This document shows positions 1 through 7,731 of a DNA stretch of 51,971 nucleotides, piece after piece. Under the pieces are notes generated by a model. The model was given only the letters and a program-made list of their open reading frames with translations, did not search any database and was not told where the DNA came from. This stretch comes from Alphaproteobacteria bacterium (GTDB taxonomy: Bacteria > Pseudomonadota > Alphaproteobacteria > Sphingomonadales > Sphingomonadaceae): NCBI GenBank assembly GCA_030431875.1, contig JAUIIG010000020.1, positions 1 through 51,971 of the forward strand, read 5' to 3'. A program made the position numbers and the translations under genes. Every line of letters starts with the position of its first letter. Position 1 is the stretch's first letter.

Positions 1-119
1 CCAGCGTGATGAGCGCCACCGGCAGCTTTGACCACCGCGCCATCGATGGGGCGGACGGTGCGCAGCTGCTGAAGGCGTTCAAGGAACTGATCGAGGCACC
101 GCTGGGGCTGGTGGCCTAA
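1..119 (+). CDS. pdhC: Dihydrolipoamide acetyltransferase (E2 of pyruvate dehydrogenase), C-terminal end only
   Basis: Only the last 38 codons are present, in frame from position 3 to the TAA at 117-119. They contain the E2 catalytic-domain signature DHRAIDGADGA, whose histidine (with the aspartate) forms the acyltransferase active site. The protein transfers the acetyl group from lipoamide to CoA in the cytoplasmic pyruvate dehydrogenase complex. The E3 gene lpdA lies 1.2 kb downstream on the same strand, which favours the pyruvate rather than the 2-oxoglutarate complex. That choice is inferred from the neighbour and the motif, because the lipoyl domains lie outside the window. Confidence 0.78.
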   Translation, partial: SVMSATGSFDHRAIDGADGAQLLKAFKELIEAPLGLVA

Positions 120-127
120 GCACTGCC

Positions 128-520
128 ATGGTCCTCCGCTGTCTCCTCGCTGCCGCCTGCCTGGCCATGCCAGTGCATGTAGCTGCAAGCGAGCGTGAGC
201 AAGTGCCGCGCATCGGGCTTGATGGTCCGGAGCTGGACGCTTGCGGCGGGATTGGCTCGGTAACCCACTTCGAACCCGAGATTGCCGTGCTCGAAGCACC
301 GGACGACTATGCTCGCGAGAAGGACCGGCTACCCCTCCGCACCCTCGTCTGGCTGTGTGAGGCCGTGGGTGATTACCAGGGCATCGTCTACGCTAAGGGC
401 GAATTCCAGGACCTCGGAGATTGTCGCGTCAGCCGACCGATTGCTGCACCTCAGGCCTACGCAGGCCCTTGCGCAACCGGCTGGGTCCGGGCGCTGAACC
501 TGTCGCTGGTGTCCGAATGA
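128..520 (+). CDS. Small secreted SH3-like hypothetical protein (paralog 1)
   Basis: 130 residues with an N-terminal signal peptide (residues 1-20, ending near VAAS), so it is probably periplasmic. It shares a layout with the gene starting at 909: DACxG near residue 38, a WLC/WFC cysteine, DCxVSxP and GPCxxGWV. The four conserved cysteines suggest disulfides. The GWV ending and short beta-rich sequence resemble bacterial SH3-like domains, but I recognise no named family. It starts 8 bp after the E2 gene and its stop overlaps the thioesterase start (ATGA at 517-520), so it is probably cotranscribed with the PDH genes. The function is unknown. Confidence 0.72.
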   Translation: MVLRCLLAAACLAMPVHVAASEREQVPRIGLDGPELDACGGIGSVTHFEPEIAVLEAPDDYAREKDRLPLRTLVWLCEAVGDYQGIVYAKGEFQDLGDCRVSRPIAAPQAYAGPCATGWVRALNLSLVSE

Positions 521-912
521 CCGAAACCGTCGTCCACACGCGCCGCGATCCGGCCATGCGCGTTACCGCCATGCCCGCAGATGCCAACGCCTATGGCGAC
601 ATCTTCGGGGGCTGGCTGATGAGCCTGATGGACTCCGGCGCCGGTCTCGTGGCTGCTCGGCGAGCGAAGGGCAGGGCGGTCACCGTCGCGATGGACGCCG
701 TGGAGTTCCACAAGCCTGTGAAGGTCGGCGACGAGGTTTCGGTCTATGCCGAGATCACGCGCGTCGGACGCACCTCGATGGAAATTTGCACCGATGCCTT
801 TCGCCGCGAGCGCCATTCGGAAAACGAGGAACTAGTGACCTCGGCCAAATTCACTTTTGTCGCGGTCGACGAAAATGGCCATCCCCGCCCGGTTGACGAG
901 GTGCGGTCATGA
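517..912 (+). CDS. Acyl-CoA thioesterase, hotdog fold (YciA-like)
   Basis: 131 residues. The ATG at 517 overlaps the previous stop (ATGA). An in-frame upstream extension to 421 would lie wholly inside the previous gene, so I prefer 517. The stretch GDIFGGWLMSLMDSGAG is the hotdog helix with the conserved aspartate of YciA-type acyl-CoA hydrolases, followed by a beta-sheet with VEFHKPVKVGDEV. Members hydrolyse acyl-CoA to free acid and CoA in the cytoplasm, usually as hexamers; the chain-length preference cannot be read here. It sits between two paralogous secreted-protein genes and ends in an ATGA overlap with the second one. Confidence 0.86.
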   Translation: MTETVVHTRRDPAMRVTAMPADANAYGDIFGGWLMSLMDSGAGLVAARRAKGRAVTVAMDAVEFHKPVKVGDEVSVYAEITRVGRTSMEICTDAFRRERHSENEELVTSAKFTFVAVDENGHPRPVDEVRS

Positions 913-1318
913 GGAGCCTCGCCGCGATCACGGCGGCCGCCATGGCCGGCACACCGGCAGCCGCCCACGAACCTGCCGACGCCCAACCGGTGATGATCGG
1001 CCATGACGGCATGGACTTCGACGCTTGCGCAGGCTGGGGCGTTGTCAGCGGTCTCAACCCCGAGGGCGACAACTTCCTCGCCGTTCGCGCGGCGCCCACG
1101 ACGCAAGCCAGCAAGATGGACGAGTTGCACGAAGGCGAAGGCATCTGGTTCTGCGATGGCACCGCAGACGGTGAATGGATCGGCGTGGTCTACGGCGCCG
1201 ATCGTGAGCCCGGCGTCGACTGCGAAGTCTCTTCGCCGTACCTAATGTGGTTCCCTATATCGGCCCGTGCCGCTCCGGCTGGGTCTCCGCCCGTTACGTT
1301 ACCCTGATAGCAGGATAG
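909..1318 (+). pseudogene. Small secreted SH3-like protein (paralog 2), frame broken near its 3' end
   Basis: The frame opened by the ATG at 909 has a signal peptide and the same four-cysteine layout as the gene at 128. Near 1240 it slides out of register and stops at 1307. One frame over, 1242-1318 encodes PYIGPCRSGWVSARYVTLIAG, which aligns with the end of paralog 1 (YAGPCATGWVRALNLSLVSE). The shift equals loss of a single base, most simply one C in the run near 1243-1244. Restored, the protein would have about 135 residues and end at 1318, four bases before lpdA. It may be a sequencing error or a young pseudogene. Confidence 0.68.
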
Positions 1319-1321
1319 ATC

Positions 1322-2726
1322 ATGAGCAATTACGACGTCATCGTTCTCGGTTCCGGCCCCGGCGGCTATGTCGCGGCAATTCGCTGCGCGCAGCTGGGCC
1401 TGAAGACCGCCATTGTCGAGCGCGAGAACCTCGGCGGTATCTGCCTCAACTGGGGCTGCATCCCGACCAAGGCGCTGCTGCGTTCGGCAGAAATCCTGCA
1501 CTACGCGCAACATGCTTCGGACTATGGCCTGAAGATCGCCGGTGCCATCGAGGCCGACCTCGAAGCCGTGGTGAAGCGCAGCCGCGGCGTTGCCAAGCAG
1601 CTGAACCAGGGCGTCACGCACCTGATGAAGAAGAACAAGATCGCCGTGCACATGGGCGAGGGCACACTGACCGGCCCGACCAGCCTTACCGTGAAGGGCG
1701 AGAAGGGCGAAGAGAAGCTGACGGCCAAGCACGTGATCGTCGCCACGGGTGCCCGCGCGCGGGACCTGCCGTTCGCTCCGGCAGACGGCAAGAAGATCTG
1801 GACCTACCGCACAGCCATGACGCCGCCGGAAATGCCGAAGAAGTTGCTGGTGATTGGCTCGGGCGCAATCGGCATCGAATTTGCCAGCTTCTACAATGAT
1901 ATGGGCGCCGATGTTACCGTGGTCGAAATGCTCGACCGCATCGTCCCGGTGGAAGACAAGGACGTATCCGCACACCTCGAAAAGGCACTGACAAAGCAGG
2001 GCATGACGATCATGACCGGTGCCGGGGTCGAAGAACTGAAGGCAACGGGCAAGGGCGTTACCGCCAAGATCAAGCCGAAGGACGGCAAGGCGGCGGAGCA
2101 GGAGTTCACCCACTGCATCGTCGCCATCGGCATCGTGCCCAACACCGAGAATATCGGCATCGACAAGCTGGCGGATCTCGATCGCGGCTTCATCCAGATT
2201 GATCCCTATGGCCGCACCAAGTCGAAAGGCCTGTGGGCCATTGGCGACTGCACCCCGGGACCTTGGCTGGCGCACAAGGCGAGCCACGAAGGTGTCACCA
2301 CTGCCGAGGCAATCGCGCAGGAGCTTGGCAACAAGGACGTCCATCCGCATCCGCTCAATCGCGATGCCATTCCGGGTTGTACCTATTGCCACCCGCAGAT
2401 CGCCTCTGTCGGCCTGACCGAAGCCAAGGCCAAGGAAGCCGGGTACGAGGTAAAGGTCGGCATGTTCCCCTTCATCGGCAAAGGCCATCGCACTGGGCGA
2501 GGCCGAGGGCTTCACCAAGACTGTGTTCGACGCCAAGACCGGCGAATTGCTGGGCGCGCATATGGTGGGCGCCGAGGTCACCGAGATGATCCAGGGCTAC
2601 ACCGTCGGCAAGACGCTGGAGACCACCGAGGCCGAGCTGATGCAAACCGTGTTCCCGCACCCGACCATCAGCGAATCGATGCACGAGAGCGTGCTCGCCG
2701 CCTACGGCCGAGCATTGCACATCTGA
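1322..2726 (+). pseudogene. lpdA: Dihydrolipoyl dehydrogenase (E3), with a frameshift near 2480
   Basis: The product reoxidises dihydrolipoamide in 2-oxo acid dehydrogenase complexes using FAD and NAD+. The frame from 1322 shows the FAD fold (GSGPGG, residues 10-15) and the redox disulfide GGICLNWGCIPTK (Cys41/Cys46). After FPFIG (about residue 386) it becomes unlike the family. From 2481 the correct sequence continues one frame over (KAIALGEAEGF, then the HPTISESMHE active-site region) to the TGA at 2724-2726. The family usually reads FIGNGKAIALG here, so five bases appear to be missing (net +1). E3 is normally essential, so a sequencing or assembly error is quite possible. A class IV aminotransferase begins four bases downstream. 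Confidence 0.85.
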
Positions 2727-2730
2727 TCCA

Positions 2731-3660
2731 GTGGAAGGGCAGGGGACACACAGCTACCTTCCCGATCCGCGCAACGCGGAGATCCTGATCGACGTCAACG
2801 GCACGCATTTCCCGCGTGACGAGGCGCGGGTGAGCGTGTTCGACAGCGGCTTCATGCTGGGCGACGGCGTGTGGGAAGGGCTGCGCCTGCATGGCGGGCG
2901 GCTCGCCTTCCTCGACCGGCACCTCGACCGCTTGTGGCGCGGGGCCAAGGCCATTGCCATGGATATCGGGGTGACCCGCGAGGAGATGGAACGCCGTCTC
3001 TACGCCGTGCTCGACGCCAACGGCATGACCGACGACGGCGCCCACGTTCGCCTTATGGTGACGCGCGGTGTTCGTTCCACGCCTTACCAGGACCCGCGCG
3101 TGGTGGTGACGCCAGCCACGGTGGTGATCATTCCCGAATGGAAGCAACCGTCGCCCGAAACCGCGACGCGGATGCTCAAATTGTTCACCGTCCATGTCCG
3201 GCGCGGATATCCCGACGTGCAGGACCCGATGCTCAACAGCCATTCGAAGCTGAACTGCATCACCGCCTGCATCCAGGCGACCGAAGCTGGCGCAGACGAA
3301 GGGCTGATGCTCGACCCGCATGGGTTCGTGGCGACATGCAATTCGACGCACTTTTTCATCGTGAAGGAAGGCGAGGTCTGGACCTCCAGCGGCGACTACT
3401 GCCTCGACGGCATCACGCGCGGAATGGTGATCGAGATTGCCCGTGAGGCCGGAATTACCGTGCGCGAACGCAATTTCTCGCTGACCCACGTCTACGGAGC
3501 GGACGAAGCCTTCACGACGGGCACCTTCGCCGGTGTAGCTCCGGTGGGCAGCGTCGATGGACGGGTGTTGGGCACCGAGCGCGGCCCGATGGTCGAGCGA
3601 TTGCAGCAGCTCTATCTCAAGCGGATAGCCGAAGATGCAGCGGGGAGGGCGCGACCCTGA
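2731..3660 (+). CDS. PLP-dependent class IV aminotransferase (branched-chain/D-amino-acid type)
   Basis: 309 residues from a GTG start. Fold-type IV features are visible: SVFDSGFMLGDGVWEGLRL near the N-terminus, the PLP lysine at Lys173 in NSHSKLNC, the TEAGADEGLMLD strand, and TRGMVIEIAREAG, which binds the cofactor phosphate. The family includes branched-chain aminotransferase, D-alanine aminotransferase and aminodeoxychorismate lyase. The length and the lysine context favour an aminotransferase, but the substrate cannot be fixed from sequence. It begins four bases after lpdA, and the downstream sulfotransferase-like gene starts 15 bases later, so the three may be cotranscribed. Confidence 0.85.
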   Translation: MEGQGTHSYLPDPRNAEILIDVNGTHFPRDEARVSVFDSGFMLGDGVWEGLRLHGGRLAFLDRHLDRLWRGAKAIAMDIGVTREEMERRLYAVLDANGMTDDGAHVRLMVTRGVRSTPYQDPRVVVTPATVVIIPEWKQPSPETATRMLKLFTVHVRRGYPDVQDPMLNSHSKLNCITACIQATEAGADEGLMLDPHGFVATCNSTHFFIVKEGEVWTSSGDYCLDGITRGMVIEIAREAGITVRERNFSLTHVYGADEAFTTGTFAGVAPVGSVDGRVLGTERGPMVERLQQLYLKRIAEDAAGRARP

Positions 3661-3674
3661 CCATACGCATCGCC

Positions 3675-4388
3675 ATGTGGTCTGGCCCGCGCAACATCTC
3701 CACCGCGATGATGCGCAGCTTCGGCGCGCGCGCGGACTGCGCGGTCTCGGACGAACCGTTTTACGGTGCCTTTCTCAAGGAAACCGGCGAACCTCACCCC
3801 ATGGCACCCGAGATCATCGACGACATGGATTGCGACTGGCAATCGGTGCTGGCCACACAATCAGGCGATCCAGCGGGTGGTGAACCGGTCTGGTACCAGA
3901 AGCACATGCCGCACCACATGGAAGGCCCAGTGCACATCCAGCACATGCCGCACCACCGCCATGCCTTCCTGATCCGCAACCCTGCACGCATGGTCGCCAG
4001 CTATCGTCACAAGAACGAGCTGACCGGCCCGCAAGCGCTCGGCTACGCGCGGATGCGGCAGTATTTCGACACAGAAGCTGACCGGTTGGGCCAGGCGCCG
4101 CCTGTGGTCGATTCCGACGCGATCCTGGCCGATCCGGCTGGCGTGCTGGCGAAGCTGTGCGAGGCACTGGGAATCGCCTGGGACCCGGCGATGCTGAAGT
4201 GGAGGAAGGGCCCGCTGCCCGAAGACGGCATCTGGGGCCCGCACTGGTACGACAAGGTCAACGCTTCGACGGGCTTTGGCGCACCGCCGGGGCCGGTACC
4301 AGAACTGGACGACCATCAGCGGCAAGTCGCCGACGCCTGCCAAGCAGACTTCGCGGCGTTAGCGGCGCACAGCATCAAGGCTGATTGA
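3675..4388 (+). CDS. Sulfotransferase-family protein
   Basis: 237 residues. The N-terminus MWSGPRNISTAMMRSF looks like the 5'-phosphosulfate loop of PAPS-dependent sulfotransferases, and FLIRNPARMVASY resembles the 3'-phosphate binding motif (Arg...Ser). Bacterial proteins of this shape often sit next to, or are fused with, class IV aminotransferases, as here. The acceptor is unknown and activity is unproven. The sequence is rich in His and Met around residues 75-100 (KHMPHHMEG...HMPHHRHA), which is unusual and might bind metal. The start is the first ATG; a slightly longer form would overlap the upstream gene. Confidence 0.72.
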   Translation: MWSGPRNISTAMMRSFGARADCAVSDEPFYGAFLKETGEPHPMAPEIIDDMDCDWQSVLATQSGDPAGGEPVWYQKHMPHHMEGPVHIQHMPHHRHAFLIRNPARMVASYRHKNELTGPQALGYARMRQYFDTEADRLGQAPPVVDSDAILADPAGVLAKLCEALGIAWDPAMLKWRKGPLPEDGIWGPHWYDKVNASTGFGAPPGPVPELDDHQRQVADACQADFAALAAHSIKAD

Positions 4389-4398
4389 GGGACGCTGC

Positions 4399-4488
4399 TG
4401 GCGGACAGGGTGGGATTCGAACCCACGGTGGGCTTGCACCCACGCCGGTTTTCAAGACCGGTGCATTCAACCGCTCTGCCACCTGTCC
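4399..4488 (-). tRNA. tRNA-Ser (anticodon TGA)
   Basis: Read on the minus strand, the acceptor stem GGACAGG pairs with CCTGTCC. The anticodon arm is CCGGT-CTTGAAA-ACCGG, giving anticodon TGA. A long class II variable arm (GTGGGTGCAAGCCCAC region) and a GGTTCGAATCC T-arm follow. The CCA tail is encoded (4399-4401). Size and long variable arm agree with tRNA-Ser. It stands alone between convergently placed protein genes, and no attachment-site duplication was seen nearby. Confidence 0.96.
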
Positions 4489-4643
4489 GACCGAGCGCGA
4501 GGCGGGTAGCGCCTTCTGTCGCAATTGTCACCTACTCGCCCGCGACTGGCATGGTGACAGCACCGAAAACAGCCGTTAGAAATCTCTTTGACTATGTCCA
4601 AGGAGCGGCAGTCTAGCCGCCTGTTCGAGAGGATCGCCTGACC

Positions 4644-5528
4644 ATGACCCGCAAGTCCAAGAGCCTGAAGCTTTGCGCCGTTCTTGCTGCCACCGCTGCT
4701 TTTGTAACTGCCACGCCCGCACTGGCGCAGGGCGCCTGCACCCGCGACCAGCTGCAGGGAATGGCAGACGACTGGATCGAAGCCATCGAGCAAGGCACGA
4801 TGATGACCATGCAGCTCGGCGAGTGGGTCGATTACAACGAGAATTTCGAACGTTCGTCGCTGGGCAGCTTCCTCTACCCGGCGCGCGAAGTGAACTGGCA
4901 CCTCGCCCTGCTCGACACGACCAGTTGCCAGGTCTTCGTCGAGGCGGTGATGAAGGACGCCGAAAACCCGATCGTCTCCGCAACCACTTTCGGCAGCGGA
5001 TTTTTCGGTGTCGGCGGCTTCGAAAATATCGTCACCGACGAAGGTGACTGGCTGTTCGATGCCGAAGCGACTTACGAATATGCCCGCCGCGAGGACTGGG
5101 GTGACATCCCCGAAGGTGAGCGCGCGACACGCGAAGAACTGATAGCGGCCGCCGATGCCTATCTCGACCTGTTCAACGATCCGACGGTGGAAGTGCCGTG
5201 GGGCACGCCTTGCGCGCGCCTTGAAGGTGGCGTCTACACCGCTCGCGGCGAACCGACTGACAGCTGCAACGTCGGCGTGCCTGAAGGCGTTGAGCTGACC
5301 AATCGCCGCTATGTGGTCGACCCGGTGAAGGGCGCGGTGAACGTCTTCCTCGAATTCGGTGAGAACCGTCGTCCCGACAGCCACACGTTCCGCGTCGAAA
5401 ACGGCACGATCCGCTACATCCACACCGTAACCTATTGCGAAGAGGACAATTGCGGCTTCACCCCATTCGCGGAAATGCTGGCCAACAACCCGGACATGCA
5501 GCCGCCTTACGCCCCGCTCGACGAGTAG
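4644..5528 (+). CDS. Secreted hypothetical protein, possibly DUF8021-like
   Basis: 294 residues with a clear signal peptide (cleavage after TPALAQ, about residue 29), so it is exported. The mature protein starts with a cysteine (ACTRDQLQGMADDWI). Its C-terminal part has VVDPVKGAVNVFLEF and RVENGTIRYIHTVTYC. The layout resembles the secreted protein at 50578-51486, including the CxRxxL start and a final strand describing a 'history of use' fold similar to NTF2/SnoaL-like proteins. I therefore suspect the DUF8021 group, but this is a weak call. A candidate -35 (TTGACT, 4588-4593) precedes it with only a poor -10. Function unknown. Confidence 0.75.
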   Translation: MTRKSKSLKLCAVLAATAAFVTATPALAQGACTRDQLQGMADDWIEAIEQGTMMTMQLGEWVDYNENFERSSLGSFLYPAREVNWHLALLDTTSCQVFVEAVMKDAENPIVSATTFGSGFFGVGGFENIVTDEGDWLFDAEATYEYARREDWGDIPEGERATREELIAAADAYLDLFNDPTVEVPWGTPCARLEGGVYTARGEPTDSCNVGVPEGVELTNRRYVVDPVKGAVNVFLEFGENRRPDSHTFRVENGTIRYIHTVTYCEEDNCGFTPFAEMLANNPDMQPPYAPLDE

Positions 5529-5581
5529 GCGCACGCCAGCGGCATCTGGTCGCTTTTCCAATTTGGGGGATTCCATCTGCA

Positions 5582-5606
5582 GGGGCGGTGATCTAATCTC
5601 CGCCCC
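5582..5606 (+). promoter_or_regulatory. Perfect GC-rich hairpin ending at the start codon of the transglycosylase gene
   Basis: GGGGCGG (5582-5588) pairs perfectly with CCGCCCC (5600-5606) around an 11-base loop, and the ATG begins at 5607. The only Shine-Dalgarno-like purine stretch (AGGGG) is inside the 5' arm, 18 or more bases from the ATG. In mRNA the stem would hide that stretch and abut the start codon, so it may control translation. It could also simply be chance in GC-rich DNA. Confidence 0.4.
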
Positions 5607-6641
5607 ATGCAGTTCAGAACCCTGCGCCACCTTGGCGCTTTCGCCGCAATCTTCGCATTCACCGCAACGCCCGCCGCCGCGCAGGAGGAGCCGTTCGACG
5701 AATACCTCGCCACGGTAGCGCAGCATGCGCGAGCCGAGGGTGTTAGCCAGGCGACCATCGACGAAGTTTTCACCGGCCTGACGCCCAACGACCGCGTGAT
5801 CGCGCTGGACACCCAGAACGTTTCCTCCGGCGGCTCGGTGAACCCCGCCACCGGCTTTGCCTGGATGTCGAGCTACCTGCGCCGTCACAACACCGCCTCG
5901 CGGATCAATGGTGGCAGGCGGAAACTGGCCGAAGTGCGGCCGATCGCCGCCGAAGTGGAGCGGGAATATGGCGTCCCGGCAGAGATCATCGTCGCCATCT
6001 GGGGCCACGAAACCGCCTATGGCGCCGTCATGGGCAGCTTCGACCTGCCGCGCTCGCTGGCGACACTCGCATGGGAAGGGCGCCGCCGCGACCTGTTCGA
6101 ACGCGAGCTGATCGACGTACTCAAGATGGTCGATCAGGGCGTGCCGCGCAGCCAGTTGACCGGCAGCTGGGCAGGGGCCTTTGGCAATGGCCAGTTCCTG
6201 CCAAGCGTCTACCTCCGCCTTGCCGTGGACGGCGATGGAGACGGAGATCGGGACATCTGGAACAGCGACGTCGACACCATGCATTCGATCGCCAACTACT
6301 TCCGTGATGCCGGCTGGCGGACGGGAGAGCCTTGGGCCGTACGTGCCTATGTGCCCAATTCGGCGGATCGCAGCGGAATCGAAAATCTTGTCGATTCGCC
6401 CGTTTGCCCGCGCGTGCATGAGCGCCATAGCCGCTGGCTGACGGTGCGCGAATGGCGCGAACGAGGCATCGAACCGCGTGCACCGATTGGCGACGACGTC
6501 ATGGCTTCGCTATTCGAACCTGACGGTCCGGCAGAACCCGGCTACCTCTTAACCCAGAATTATAGGGTTATCCTCGAATATAACTGCTCGAACTATTACG
6601 CGATGAGCGTGGGGTTGCTTGCAGATGAGATTGCCCAATAG
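5607..6641 (+). CDS. Lytic murein transglycosylase (MltB-like, SLT_2 family)
   Basis: 344 residues with a signal peptide (about residues 1-25, ATPAAAQ), acting in the periplasm. The catalytic glutamate is most likely Glu135 in IWGHETAYG, matching the MltB active-site context. It is followed by the family stretches WEGRRRDLFERELI, SWAGAFGNGQFLPS (substrate-binding groove) and a DGDGDGDRD acidic loop that may bind calcium. Such enzymes cleave the MurNAc-GlcNAc bond, producing 1,6-anhydro-MurNAc. Its 3' end overlaps the next gene, an RlpA-like lipoprotein, and a D,D-carboxypeptidase follows: a three-gene peptidoglycan-remodelling group. Confidence 0.9.
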   Translation: MQFRTLRHLGAFAAIFAFTATPAAAQEEPFDEYLATVAQHARAEGVSQATIDEVFTGLTPNDRVIALDTQNVSSGGSVNPATGFAWMSSYLRRHNTASRINGGRRKLAEVRPIAAEVEREYGVPAEIIVAIWGHETAYGAVMGSFDLPRSLATLAWEGRRRDLFERELIDVLKMVDQGVPRSQLTGSWAGAFGNGQFLPSVYLRLAVDGDGDGDRDIWNSDVDTMHSIANYFRDAGWRTGEPWAVRAYVPNSADRSGIENLVDSPVCPRVHERHSRWLTVREWRERGIEPRAPIGDDVMASLFEPDGPAEPGYLLTQNYRVILEYNCSNYYAMSVGLLADEIAQ

Positions 6642-7695
6642 CCGCATAGTCCGTGCGTTTCCGCGCACTGCCTTAACCATTCTCCTCGCCGCTGGCCTGG
6701 CCGGCTGCGGGGGAGGAAACAGTGCGCCAATTGCCAGCATTTCGGCCCAGCGCGCTACCACCGGGCCGGCTGCCGACTACCCGGTGACGGTTGGCGATCC
6801 CTATACCGTAAACGGCACGCTCTACACGCCGGTCGAGACGATGAACTATGACGAGGTCGGCTACCTTGCACTGGACGAGGGGGCGATGGGTTACACCGCC
6901 GCGCACCACACGCTGGCCTTTCCGAGCTATGCCGAAGTCACTTCGCTCGAAACCGGACGCACCGTGCTGGTGCGTGTCGAGCGGCGCGGTCCGATGACCT
7001 CGAACGCGCTGATTGCGCTGTCACCGGCTGCCATGGCGCAGCTTGGTGGCAATGCCGATACGCCGGTGCGCGTACGCCGCGTGAACCCGCCAGAGGAACA
7101 CCGCGCCCTGCTACGCGCCAGCAACGCCGCACCACTGCGCATGGATACGCCCATGTCGCTCGTGAACGTCCTGCGGCGGCGCCTGCCAGAGAACGGCTCC
7201 GCATCGCTCCAGGCGAGCGCAACGCCGCGGCCCATCGAGAATGTAGAGGTTGCCGCATCGACGGCATTGGCCGCTCCGGCATTACCCGCAGCGCCTGCAG
7301 CGCCTGCCGTTCCAGCAACAGCAACTACGCCCGAACTTCCTCCGCTCGAACCGGTGACCGCTCCGGCATCACCCTCCGAGACGCTGGCAGAGGCCTTCGC
7401 CGAAGTTGCGGAACCCGAAGCGCCGACGGCAGAGCTTCCGCAGGTCGCAGAGGCCGCGCCCGAGCCCGCTGCGGCGCAGCCGGCCGAAGGCCGCTTCGTC
7501 GTGCAGGCCGCAGCATTTTCCAATCCGGACAATGCGCGCCGCGCGGCCAACGTGCTCGGCGGCGAGATCACCCAAGCGGGCGGCTTCTATCGTGTGCGCA
7601 CCGGCCCCTTCGCCACCCGTGGAGAAGCCGAAGCCTCGCTCGCCAATGTCCGGCGCGCGGGCTATACCGATGCCCGAATCCTGACCAGCGGCTGA
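6625..7695 (+). CDS. rlpA: RlpA-like septal-ring lipoprotein with SPOR domain
   Basis: 356 residues from the ATG at 6625; a TTG two codons earlier is possible but less likely. It has a lipoprotein signal with lipobox LAGC (Cys28). A double-psi beta-barrel region follows (PVETMNYDEVGYLA to LVRVERRGPM, roughly residues 65-125). A long Ala/Pro-rich linker leads to a C-terminal SPOR domain (RFVVQAAAFSNPDNARRAAN...GGFYRVRTGPF), which binds denuded glycan at division sites. RlpA proteins are septal lytic transglycosylases in some species. The DPBB core here is divergent and I cannot confirm the catalytic Glu/His pair. It overlaps the transglycosylase gene by 17 bases. Confidence 0.82.
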   Translation: MRLPNSRIVRAFPRTALTILLAAGLAGCGGGNSAPIASISAQRATTGPAADYPVTVGDPYTVNGTLYTPVETMNYDEVGYLALDEGAMGYTAAHHTLAFPSYAEVTSLETGRTVLVRVERRGPMTSNALIALSPAAMAQLGGNADTPVRVRRVNPPEEHRALLRASNAAPLRMDTPMSLVNVLRRRLPENGSASLQASATPRPIENVEVAASTALAAPALPAAPAAPAVPATATTPELPPLEPVTAPASPSETLAEAFAEVAEPEAPTAELPQVAEAAPEPAAAQPAEGRFVVQAAAFSNPDNARRAANVLGGEITQAGGFYRVRTGPFATRGEAEASLANVRRAGYTDARILTSG

Positions 7696-7731
7696 GACTG
7701 AACTTCCGCCGCGCCATGCGGTGGAGAGGCT

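Noticed and set aside
2477-2490. Programmed frameshift in lpdA
   Set aside because: There is no slippery heptamer, the E3 family does not use recoding, and five bases of family sequence are missing.
4467-6428. 653-codon open frame on the minus strand
   Set aside because: It is antisense to two well-supported secreted-protein genes and a tRNA, has no recognisable domain, and is explained by GC-rich codon usage.
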